From: Salipaludibacillus neizhouensis | GTDB taxonomy: Bacteria > Bacillota > Bacilli > Bacillales > Salisediminibacteriaceae | Direction of reading: 5' to 3' | DNA length: 64,000 nt | Assembly: GCF_002886185.1 (NCBI RefSeq) | Contig: NZ_KZ614146.1 | Location: 1,658,930 to 1,722,929, forward strand | Notes under the pieces: generated by a model | The model's input: the letters and a program-made list of their open reading frames with translations, nothing else | The model's database searches: none | Told to the model about the DNA's origin: nothing | Made by a program: the position numbers and the translations under genes | Shown here: in pieces, positions 8,988-17,859 of the stretch | Numbering within the stretch: position 1 is the first letter of the stretch | Layout: every line of letters starts with the position of its first letter

Positions 8988-11900
8988 ATGATTACAAAAA
9001 ATAGGATGAAATCTATGTCGATGTTTTTACTAGTTCTCATGATATTCAACTCCTTTTCTGGGATATTTCCAGAAGTGTCATATTCAGAAGGAGATAATCT
9101 GATTCTACATTATGATATGAAAACGAGGGAGGAAAAAGGGGGACAAACCCTAGTTAAAGACGTTTCAGAAAGTGAAGTTTCGTTCGACGGTGTGTTTAAA
9201 AACCCGGAGAATGGTCAATTCGTTCATAATAGTGAAGCGGGATTTGTTGGTTTCGATGGTGGAGGTTCCAATTCTGATAGCGGGTACATCGAAATTCCCA
9301 AAGGTACGGACGGTGAAGATCTGTTAAATAACTTAGAAGATGTCACGGTTTCTACCCTTGTCAACTGGGATAATGATGGTCAAAATCGGTGGATTTTCGG
9401 GTTAGGAAGAGTAGATAGCGATATTGAGTACGGTAACGGTTATCTTTTTGCTACACCGAGACATGGTATTGATAATAGTAACGTTGTTGCGACAGGCATA
9501 TCAGAAAGTGGTTGGAGAGGGGAGACCCTTATAAGAGGACCCGCAAGTTTACAACCAAGAGATTGGGAGGTCATTACTGTAGTCTTTTCAGGATCTGATG
9601 ATACGTTAACGTTATATATTAACGGTGAAGAGGTAGCTTTAGGATCTGCTGGGGAAAAAGCGCTAACCAATATTATAGATTCATCTGCGGATTTTTCAGG
9701 TTTTATAGGAAAATCGATATTCAGTAACGATCCTTATTATAAAGGATTGGTAGGAGACTTTCGGGTTTATGATAAAGCTCTGACCGATGAAGAAGTAGAT
9801 GTTTTGTTCGAAGAAACGGTTCAAGAGGTGGATAAAATTGGTGATTTAGTTATAAACGATGCTAGAGATTCTTTAACGATCTCAGACTATTTAGCAGAAG
9901 GGGATCAAAATTTAGATGAGATTACTAAAAATTTAGCACTTCCATCAACAGGGAAACATGGTGTAGCCATCTCATGGAGTTCTAGTGATTTAGACGTGAT
10001 TAAAAATGACGGCACCGTAACACGTCCGAATGTCAATGATTCGGACGCTATAGTAGAACTTACTGCGAATCTTTCATATGAAGAACATACTTTAGAAAAA
10101 GTATTTAGTCTAGTCGTTCTAAAAGAGTTTGGGGATGAGCAACTTGTAAATGAAGATGCAGCTAAAATAGTTATTTACAATCAAGATCAGGTGAAAGGAA
10201 ATCTGAGATTGCCTACAACTGGTGAACATGACACGATGATTACTTGGAAATCATCAAATCCAGAAATTATTAAAGGGTCAGAACAAGCTAAAGATGACCA
10301 GCAACAACTTGGTTGGGTAATACGGCCAGATTCGGATACTGATGTAACTTTAACTGCAACTGTAACAAGAGGAACTGAACAGGTAGAAAAATTATTTGAT
10401 CTTCAGGTGTTAAAAAACCCTGGTGAAATAGATTATGATGCTTATTTCTTTTCTTACTTTACTGGAGAATATGAAGGAGGAGAGGAAATTTCCTTTGCTA
10501 CAGCTGAAGACCCTTTATACTGGAGAGCATTAAATAACGGAGAATCTGTCATTCAATCAACCATGGGTGAAGAAGGTTTAAGAGACCCATTTGTTATGAG
10601 ATCTCCTGAAGGTGACAAATTTTATATGATTGCAACTGATTTAAAAATGGGAGAAAGCACTAACTTTGACGAAGCTCAAATTACGGGAAGTCATTCTCTA
10701 ATGATTTGGGAATCCGATGATCTTGTGAACTGGAGTGATCAAAGAATGGTTGAAGTTGCACCAGAAAATGGTGGCAATACGTGGGCACCAGAAGCCTATT
10801 ATCATGAACCTACAGGGGAATACGTTGTCTTTTGGGCATCTTCGATGAAAGTTGAGGATACTTATGGTCAGTATCAAAATGGTAGACCCTCAGGTCAGTA
10901 CAATGTTATGTATTATGCTACTACGAGAGACTTTCATTCTTTTTCTGAACCGAAAGTAATGATCGATGATGGTTTCCCTACAATCGATACAACGTTTATT
11001 GAGAATGAGGGTACACTTTATCGATTCACTAAATCGGAAGTGGGATACAAAGTCTATTACGAGAAAGCAGATGACTTTTATTACGATGAAGATGGAATTG
11101 AGGAAAATGGTTTTCAATTTGACCCTGTTCTAGGCACACAAAATGGGAACCGGGGATTAATAGGACATGGGGGTAACAATGAAGGTCAGACTATATTTAA
11201 AGACATTCACGCAGATAAAGATTTGTGGTATTTGTTTTTAGATTCGTGGCCGTATCATGTTCGTTGGACGGATGATTTAGAAGATGGACAACAATTAGTT
11301 AATAATCTCATAGAAGATTCTGAATACGCACTTCCTCCAGGACCCCGTCATGGAACCGTCTTGCCGATTACACGTGCGGAGTATAATGCCCTACAAAAAA
11401 AGTATGCATTACCTGCACCAGAAGTTTCCGAGAAGCCTGTTGTTCATTATTCGTTTAATCCTGAAAATATTGACGGATCTACGATAAAAGATGTTTCAGG
11501 AAATGGATTTGATGCTCAATTAATGGGTGGCGCAGAAATTACAACCGAGGATACCGTAGGTGAATCAGGTGGAGCAGTTGAACTTGATGGAGAGTCAGGT
11601 TATGTGGAACTACCAGAGAATTTAATTAGTGATTTAGATTTGGAAAGCATGACAATGTCTTCATGGGTCAAAGTAAAAGAAAATCAAACAAATCAACGTA
11701 TTTTTGACTTTTCTTCGGACACTGGTAGAAGTGTCAACCGTAATACTATGTATTTAAGCACTCAAGGGGATTCCGGTAACTTAGAGTTTGCAATCGTAAC
11801 TCCATTTACCGAAAAATTCGCTAACCAAAATTCTATTTTAGGGAATAATTACAAATATGCCTTAAGAGATGCGAGGTTACCTACTACTCAATGGCAACAT

Positions 11901-12548
11901 GTAGCGGTAACGATTGAAGGATTCGATGCTGTCCTTTATGTCAATGGGGAAGAGGTTTCAAGAAACTCGACCTATAATGTTGAACCAAGAATGCTATTAG
12001 AAACAACATTGAATTATTTAGGGAAATCCAGAAGAGATTCCCATCATTTATTTAATGGTATGTTCGATGATTTCCAAGTATATAATCGTGCGCTTTCAAG
12101 TGCTGAAATTGAATTATTAGCGGATGAATATTATACAGCACCAGTTGATGAACGTAATGTAACAGGAGTAACGTTAGATCAGGAATTAGTTAAATTGGCA
12201 AAAGGTGAAGAAGTAATGCTGACTGCAACAGTCACACCTGAAAATGCAGGGAATAAGAATGTTGTCTGGTCTAGTAGCAATGAAGATGTAGCGATAGTGG
12301 ACGAGGGTGGGAAAGTAACTGCACTTGGAAAAGGAACAACAGACATTACTGTTACTACAGTTAACGGAGGTTTTATGGCAGTTAGCGAAGTTATTGTCTA
12401 TGAAGAAGATGATGAAGACACTACGTCACCGGGCAACAAAGGTAAAGGGAGTGATAACGGAAAAGGCAAAGGGCTAGATAAAGAAAAGGGTGAAGGCAAA
12501 CAAAATGGCATAGGTAAAGGGTTAGACAAAGAAAAAGGTAAAAGGTAA
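8988..12548 (+). CDS. secreted modular GH43 glycosidase (LamG-Ig-Ig-GH43-LamG-Big2-tail)
   Basis: A 1186-residue secreted enzyme. Modules: signal peptide (1-33), LamG/concanavalin-like domain (about 36-270), two atrophied bacterial Ig-like domains (about 290-480), a GH43 five-bladed propeller (about 482-790), a second LamG (about 814-1045), a Big_2 Ig domain (about 1055-1140) and a Gly/Lys-rich tail. Proposed GH43 triad: base Asp in GLRDPF (about 533), pKa-tuning Asp in TIDTT (about 666), acid Glu in NNEGQ (about 731), with RHGTVLPIT near the end. Probable activity is alpha-L-arabinofuranosidase, arabinanase or xylosidase; I cannot set the subfamily. It follows the transporter by 51 bp with GGGGAGG at the start. 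Compared with its paralogue, the tail has one extra A in an A-run at 12540-12543, which shifts the frame and ends the protein early (KGKR instead of ...GLD). Confidence 0.9.
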   Translation: MITKNRMKSMSMFLLVLMIFNSFSGIFPEVSYSEGDNLILHYDMKTREEKGGQTLVKDVSESEVSFDGVFKNPENGQFVHNSEAGFVGFDGGGSNSDSGYIEIPKGTDGEDLLNNLEDVTVSTLVNWDNDGQNRWIFGLGRVDSDIEYGNGYLFATPRHGIDNSNVVATGISESGWRGETLIRGPASLQPRDWEVITVVFSGSDDTLTLYINGEEVALGSAGEKALTNIIDSSADFSGFIGKSIFSNDPYYKGLVGDFRVYDKALTDEEVDVLFEETVQEVDKIGDLVINDARDSLTISDYLAEGDQNLDEITKNLALPSTGKHGVAISWSSSDLDVIKNDGTVTRPNVNDSDAIVELTANLSYEEHTLEKVFSLVVLKEFGDEQLVNEDAAKIVIYNQDQVKGNLRLPTTGEHDTMITWKSSNPEIIKGSEQAKDDQQQLGWVIRPDSDTDVTLTATVTRGTEQVEKLFDLQVLKNPGEIDYDAYFFSYFTGEYEGGEEISFATAEDPLYWRALNNGESVIQSTMGEEGLRDPFVMRSPEGDKFYMIATDLKMGESTNFDEAQITGSHSLMIWESDDLVNWSDQRMVEVAPENGGNTWAPEAYYHEPTGEYVVFWASSMKVEDTYGQYQNGRPSGQYNVMYYATTRDFHSFSEPKVMIDDGFPTIDTTFIENEGTLYRFTKSEVGYKVYYEKADDFYYDEDGIEENGFQFDPVLGTQNGNRGLIGHGGNNEGQTIFKDIHADKDLWYLFLDSWPYHVRWTDDLEDGQQLVNNLIEDSEYALPPGPRHGTVLPITRAEYNALQKKYALPAPEVSEKPVVHYSFNPENIDGSTIKDVSGNGFDAQLMGGAEITTEDTVGESGGAVELDGESGYVELPENLISDLDLESMTMSSWVKVKENQTNQRIFDFSSDTGRSVNRNTMYLSTQGDSGNLEFAIVTPFTEKFANQNSILGNNYKYALRDARLPTTQWQHVAVTIEGFDAVLYVNGEEVSRNSTYNVEPRMLLETTLNYLGKSRRDSHHLFNGMFDDFQVYNRALSSAEIELLADEYYTAPVDERNVTGVTLDQELVKLAKGEEVMLTATVTPENAGNKNVVWSSSNEDVAIVDEGGKVTALGKGTTDITVTTVNGGFMAVSEVIVYEEDDEDTTSPGNKGKGSDNGKGKGLDKEKGEGKQNGIGKGLDKEKGKR

Positions 12549-12559
12549 ACAAAATGGTA

Positions 12560-12980
12560 TTAGCAATGGTTTAGACTAAAAAAATTAAATGCCGAGTTTG
12601 TTTGTAGTGTATTACTAGCTTTCAAGCATATTTTTGCTTGAAAGCTAGTAAGTAGAAAAAACGAATATAACTACAAGTTACATTATATTTATTAATTTAA
12701 TAGCTTCTTATTTAGGGGGTGATGTTAATGTAACATACATTAGTTACACAAAGTTACATGAAGATGATGCCACACAAGACTGTAATGTATCTGTAGTTAG
12801 GAGTTGAATGCTCTTTATGGAGTTAATGTTTCAACCAATTTTGCAACCCCTACCATAGACTCCAATCTATTTGAAGTAACGTTTGCAAAGTACCTTAGTT
12901 ATTTAATTCGTGCACAGGTCTCGTAAACAAGATTAGAGAAAGATAGTGAGTCAAAACTTCAATAAACTAAGGAGAATAAA
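12560..12980 (+). repeat. duplicated 5' region, copy 1 (upstream of second GH43 gene)
   Basis: This gap is nearly the same as 17440-17859 (long identical blocks, small indels). It contains the post-gene hairpin and several TGTAAC/GTTACA hexamers (around 12676-12765). A conserved GGGGGTGATGTTAATGTAA segment is followed by the AAGGAG ribosome site before the ATG at 12981. No coding sequence of useful length lies here. A weak cre-like half-site is on the minus strand near 12880-12895. It is probably the promoter and leader of the second GH43 gene, copied with the gene. Confidence 0.75.
12613..12650 (+). terminator. conserved long hairpin after first GH43 gene (copy 1)
   Basis: A perfect 16-bp stem (12613-12628 with 12635-12650) with loop TATTTT. 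There is no U-tract, so it may be a weak terminator, an mRNA 3'-end stabiliser or a processing site. Copies follow the other two GH43 genes. Confidence 0.7.
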
Positions 12981-15900
12981 ATGAAAAAACCTACAAAAAT
13001 ACTTTTCTTATTATTATTTCTTCTAGCTTTTACCTCAATGGCAAGTTTATCTTTTGCAGCAGGTGAAAATCAAATTCTTCATTATGAGATGAACAATATT
13101 GATGGTACAACCGTACCAGATACGACTGGTAACTTTGATGCCGATTGGATAAACCCAGAAAATTCTCAGTGGATTAATGGTGGAAATGTGGGAGCTATTA
13201 ACTTCGAAGGGGGCAGTACTTCTTCTTATATTGAAATGCCAGAAGGGGTATTAGATGATTTAGAAAGTGTAAGCGTTTCAGCAATAGTTAATTGGAAAGG
13301 AAATCAATCTGCGGAATGGTTATATGCATTAGGTCAAGACAGCGATAAATATACCTTTTTCACTCCGCGTAATGGAGCAGGAGTTGCACGTCTTGGATTA
13401 GGGATTACAAGCTGGCGAAATGAGGCCAATGCAACGTCATCTTCAGATGCATTAACATCTGGTGATTGGAAGCTTGTGACAACAGTTATTGACGGAGAAG
13501 AGGAAACGTTAACACTCTATATTGACGGTGTTGAAAAAGCAACAGGTTCTACAAATGGTTATACATTAGAGGAAATCAATAATACAAATGGTAGAAGTGG
13601 ATTTATTGGGAGGTCCTTCTACTCTGGTGACCCATACTTCGGAGGAATGATTGCTGACTTCCAAGTACACAATGGTGCGTTATCTACATCAGAAATAGCA
13701 GCCTTAATAGAGGCGAGTGAATCAAAAATAGAAAATCTAGATGGATTAACACTAAATTCTGTTTTAAGTCAATTAGATTATACCGATTTTATTAATCAAA
13801 ATGGAAGCAAAGACGAAATTACAACCGACTTATCTTTGCCTAGTACTGGTTCCTACAGTACGACGATCACTTGGGAATCGCTAAATCAAGAAGTTATTAC
13901 AAATAAGGGACAAGTAAACAGACCTTCTTATGAAGAAGGAAGTCAAGAAGTTGTTCTGATTGCAACCGTATCAGATGGAAACACTTCAGTATCGAAAGAG
14001 TTCGAAGTTACTGTATTGAGAGAATTATCGGATTCAGAAGTTATTATATATGATATGGAAGAATTAATGGTTCATAATATCGATAATGTTCTAGGGAATT
14101 TAACTTTACCAACAACAGGGGAGTATGGTTCAACAATTTCATGGGAATCTGAGGATTCTTCTATTATTACATCGACGGGGGAAGTAATTCGACCTTCGTA
14201 TGGTGATGGTAATACATCTGTAAAACTGACAGCAACGCTTAGCAGAAATGATGAAACTATAATAAAAAAATTCACTGCTGAAGTAAAAGAATTGCCTTTA
14301 GAAGAAGATTTTGAAGGCTATTTGTTTACGTACATGCCTGGTGAAGGCTTTCCGAACGGGGAACAGATTTATTTTGGCTTAAGTGAAGGAAATAATCCTT
14401 TAAATTGGAATGCATTAAACAATGGGGAAGCAGTTATTTCATCAGTATTAGGTGATGAGGGGGTGAGGGATGCACATATTATTCGTTCCCCTGAAGGTGA
14501 TAAATTTTATATGATCGCTACAGATTTGCGTATTCGCAATAACACAAGTTGGGGTCAATCAGTACGTAATGGTAGCAGATCTATTATGGTTTGGGAATCT
14601 ACTGACTTAATACATTGGTCTGAACAAAGAATGGTGGAAGTAGCACCTCCTGAAGCTGGAAATACATGGGCTCCAGAAAGTTTTTATGATGAAACAACAG
14701 GCGAATATATTGTGTTTTGGGCTTCAAGTTTATATGAAAATGAGGAACAAAGAGCCAATGGAAATAGTTATCACAGAATGATGTATGCAAAAACAAGAGA
14801 TTTTCATACATTTACAGAGCCAGAAGTGTATATGGACTTTGGCTATTCTATTATTGATACAACTATGATCGAACATGATGGAGGTATCCACAGAATTACG
14901 AAAGGTGGTTATTCATCAGACACAAGACCTGTTAATGACTTTGTTTTTCAAGAGGTTGGTGATTCTGTTCTAGATCCTGATTTCGAATTCATTAAGGAAG
15001 GAATCGGAATAGGAGACATAGACCGCGGAGAAGGTCCAGCAATATTTAAATCAAATACAGAAGAGAAATGGTATTTATTAATTGATGAGTATGGTGGCAG
15101 AGGATATATCCTATTTGAAACAACAGACTTGATTTCTGGTGATTGGAAATTATCTGAAGATGTTAATTTACCAAATCGCGCCAGACATGGTACCGTCTTA
15201 CCAATTACTCAAGAAGAGCACCAAAGGTTACAAGAGTATACTCCTGGAGTTAAAGAACCATCTCCATTAGATCCAATTGAACCAAGTGAAAAGCCAATTC
15301 TCAAGTACAACTTTGAAGAAACAAGTACAGATAATTCGATTCAAGATGGCTCAGGAAATGATTACACAGGTACATTACATGGAAATGCTGCTTATGTGAC
15401 AGATGAAGAAAAAGATTCACAAGTGTTATATTTAGATGGAACGAACAATACATTTGCAGCCTTCCCAACAGGTTTTTTTGATGGGAAAGATACTGTAACT
15501 ATTTCCATGGATATTAAGGCGGAAACAGTATCAGGAAACTTCTTTACCTTTGCTATAGGAAGCAATAACCAAAGGTACATGTTCTTACGAACACGAGATA
15601 CTGCAATTCGAAATGCCATTACGGTTGATGGGTGGCAAAACGAAGAGGTAGTTAGCGCTAATACTGCTTCTATTGAAAACGATTGGATAAATGTCAATCT
15701 TGTGATCACACCAACAAGTATGGCAATGTACAAGGACGGCATACTTGTTGATGAAAATAACAATGTTACAACGTCTATTTCAGACCTTGGTACAGATTTA
15801 TTAGGGTACTTAGGAAGATCTTTTTACACTGGAGACGCATTCTTCAGAGGTTCTTTCGATAACGTAGAAGTATTTAATCGTGCTCTTTCAAAGGAAGAAA

Positions 15901-17447
15901 TTCAAGAAAGGGAACTTTCATCAACTGGAATTGCCAATTTTGAAATACCTGAGCAAAGAGGTCAAACAGAAATAGACAGCAATGCAAGTACTATTAAAGT
16001 TGCCTTTAAAGGACGAAATGTTGATGTTACAAATTTAACACCATCAATCTCTGTTTTATCTAATTCAACAGTAACTCCAGCTTCAGGCGAAGCACAAGAT
16101 TTCACCGATCCAGTCATCTACACGGTTACTGATGAGGATGACAATACCCAAGAATGGACTGTAAGTGTTGAGGTTTATCCTTCTGCTACATTACCAGGTC
16201 TCTATGCCGACCCACAAATCCATGTTTCTGGCGATACTTTTTATATGTATCCAACAACAGACGGGTTTGAAAGTTGGTCTGGAACACAATTCAAAGCATT
16301 TTCATCTAAGGATTTATTAAATTGGGAAGATCATGGTGTAATTATTGATCTTGCTACTGATGATGTAGAGTGGGCAACAGGTAATGCGTGGGCCCCAGGT
16401 TTTGCAGAACGTGATGGATATTATTATCACTATTTCTCTGCGAACCAACAAATAGGAGTATCAAAATCTTCATCACCTACGGGTGGATTTGAAGATGCGC
16501 TGGACGAGCCTCTAATTCCAAGGGGACAATATGCCGGACAGGCGATTGATCCCTATGTATTTACAGATGATGATGGGGAGTCATATTTTTACTGGGGAAA
16601 TGGCGCTCTTTGGGGAGCTAAATTAAATGAAGATATGATTTCACTTGCGGAAGAACCAGTAAACATGACTCCGGAAAACTTCAGAGAAGGGGTTGTTGTT
16701 TTCAAGCGTGAAGGAACCTATTATCTCATGTGGTCAGAAAATGATACGAGAGATGAGAATTATCAAGTTGCTTACGCAACTGGTCCATCCCCAATGGGAC
16801 CATGGACGAAAAATGAAGTAATTTTAAGTAAAGATACAGAAAAGGGAATTTTGGGAACAGGGCATCATTCCATTTTACAGATGCCAAATTCAGACGATTT
16901 TTATATTGTTTATCACCGTTTCGCTATTCCAGACGGAAATGGAACTAACCGTGAAACAATGATTGATAAGATGGAATTTAATGAAGATGGAACGATTAAA
17001 AGAGTTGTGCCAACTTTAGAGGGGATTACTGAACCAGTATATTTAATTCCAGATGATTCAAGTGAAACCACAACTGAAGAGCTCCAAAGCTTACTGGACA
17101 CAGCAAAATCCTACACAAATGAAGGAAAATATACAGAAGAATCGTTTGCTACATTAGAGTCAGGGATTGCAGCAGCAGAAGAAACGCTTGAAAATGAAAA
17201 AGCAACGCAAGAGGACATTGATGCAGCTGTGACAGCCTTGCAAGCAGCAATTGATCAACTAGAAGAAGCAACGGAACCAGACCCAGACACTACGTCACCG
17301 GGCAACAAAGGTAAAGGGAGTGATAACGGAAAAGGCAAAGGGCTAGATAAAGAAAAGGGTGAAGGTAAACAAAATGGCATAGGAAAAGGGTTAGACAAAG
17401 AAAAAGATGAAGGTAAACAAAATGGGATTGGCAATGGCTTAGACTAA
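12981..17447 (+). CDS. secreted bifunctional double-GH43 glycosidase
   Basis: A 1488-residue secreted protein with two GH43 catalytic domains. Order: signal peptide (1-26, cleavage near SFAAG), LamG (about 28-250), two Ig-like domains (about 255-435), GH43-A (about 441-760), LamG (about 770-980), a cadherin/DUF5018-like strand domain (about 983-1065), GH43-B (about 1070-1355), a FIVAR helical domain (about 1365-1430) and a Gly/Lys-rich tail. GH43-A: base Asp in GVRDAH (Pro replaced by Ala), IIDTT, acid Glu in RGEGP. GH43-B: base in LYADPQ, IDPYVF, acid Glu in FREGVV. The two domains belong to different GH43 subgroups, so complementary linkages are likely. It probably trims arabinan or arabinoxylan side chains outside the cell (inference). 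AAGGAG precedes the ATG. Confidence 0.9.
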   Translation: MKKPTKILFLLLFLLAFTSMASLSFAAGENQILHYEMNNIDGTTVPDTTGNFDADWINPENSQWINGGNVGAINFEGGSTSSYIEMPEGVLDDLESVSVSAIVNWKGNQSAEWLYALGQDSDKYTFFTPRNGAGVARLGLGITSWRNEANATSSSDALTSGDWKLVTTVIDGEEETLTLYIDGVEKATGSTNGYTLEEINNTNGRSGFIGRSFYSGDPYFGGMIADFQVHNGALSTSEIAALIEASESKIENLDGLTLNSVLSQLDYTDFINQNGSKDEITTDLSLPSTGSYSTTITWESLNQEVITNKGQVNRPSYEEGSQEVVLIATVSDGNTSVSKEFEVTVLRELSDSEVIIYDMEELMVHNIDNVLGNLTLPTTGEYGSTISWESEDSSIITSTGEVIRPSYGDGNTSVKLTATLSRNDETIIKKFTAEVKELPLEEDFEGYLFTYMPGEGFPNGEQIYFGLSEGNNPLNWNALNNGEAVISSVLGDEGVRDAHIIRSPEGDKFYMIATDLRIRNNTSWGQSVRNGSRSIMVWESTDLIHWSEQRMVEVAPPEAGNTWAPESFYDETTGEYIVFWASSLYENEEQRANGNSYHRMMYAKTRDFHTFTEPEVYMDFGYSIIDTTMIEHDGGIHRITKGGYSSDTRPVNDFVFQEVGDSVLDPDFEFIKEGIGIGDIDRGEGPAIFKSNTEEKWYLLIDEYGGRGYILFETTDLISGDWKLSEDVNLPNRARHGTVLPITQEEHQRLQEYTPGVKEPSPLDPIEPSEKPILKYNFEETSTDNSIQDGSGNDYTGTLHGNAAYVTDEEKDSQVLYLDGTNNTFAAFPTGFFDGKDTVTISMDIKAETVSGNFFTFAIGSNNQRYMFLRTRDTAIRNAITVDGWQNEEVVSANTASIENDWINVNLVITPTSMAMYKDGILVDENNNVTTSISDLGTDLLGYLGRSFYTGDAFFRGSFDNVEVFNRALSKEEIQERELSSTGIANFEIPEQRGQTEIDSNASTIKVAFKGRNVDVTNLTPSISVLSNSTVTPASGEAQDFTDPVIYTVTDEDDNTQEWTVSVEVYPSATLPGLYADPQIHVSGDTFYMYPTTDGFESWSGTQFKAFSSKDLLNWEDHGVIIDLATDDVEWATGNAWAPGFAERDGYYYHYFSANQQIGVSKSSSPTGGFEDALDEPLIPRGQYAGQAIDPYVFTDDDGESYFYWGNGALWGAKLNEDMISLAEEPVNMTPENFREGVVVFKREGTYYLMWSENDTRDENYQVAYATGPSPMGPWTKNEVILSKDTEKGILGTGHHSILQMPNSDDFYIVYHRFAIPDGNGTNRETMIDKMEFNEDGTIKRVVPTLEGITEPVYLIPDDSSETTTEELQSLLDTAKSYTNEGKYTEESFATLESGIAAAEETLENEKATQEDIDAAVTALQAAIDQLEEATEPDPDTTSPGNKGKGSDNGKGKGLDKEKGEGKQNGIGKGLDKEKDEGKQNGIGNGLD

Positions 17448-17859
17448 AAAGATTAAATGCCGAGTTTGATTGTATGTGTATTGCTAGCTTTCAAGCATAT
17501 TTTTGCTTGAAAGCTAGTAAAGAAAAAACGAATATCAAGATATAACTACAGTTACATTATATTTATTAATTTAATAGTTTCCTTATTTAGGGGGTGATGT
17601 TAATGTAACAAACATTAATTACAGACAAAGTTATATGAAGATGATGCCACACAAGCCTGTAATGTATCCGTAGTTTGAAGCGAAGACTCTTTAAGGAGTT
17701 AATGTTTCAACCAATTTTGTGACCGCTACCATAGACTCCTATCTATTTGATGTAACGTTTGTAAAGTACCTTAGTTATTTAATTCGTGCGCAGCAGTCTC
17801 GTAAACAAGATTAGAGAAAGGTAGTTAGTCAAAAACTTCAATAAACTAAGGAGAATAAA
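17440..17859 (+). repeat. duplicated 5' region, copy 2 (upstream of third GH43 gene)
   Basis: This is the second copy of the 12560-12980 region: the same order of hairpin, TGTAAC-type hexamers, GGGGGTGATGTTAATGTAA and AAGGAG before the start codon. Differences are scattered substitutions and short indels. No other gene is seen in it. It shows that the third GH43 gene arose by tandem duplication that included the promoter and leader. Confidence 0.75.
17484..17517 (+). terminator. conserved long hairpin after second GH43 gene (copy 2)
   Basis: Stem CTAGCTTTCAAGCA with its perfect complement, loop TATTTT. The outermost pairs of copy 1 are lost (TTG at the left foot), but the 14-bp core is kept. 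No U-tract follows. Confidence 0.7.
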
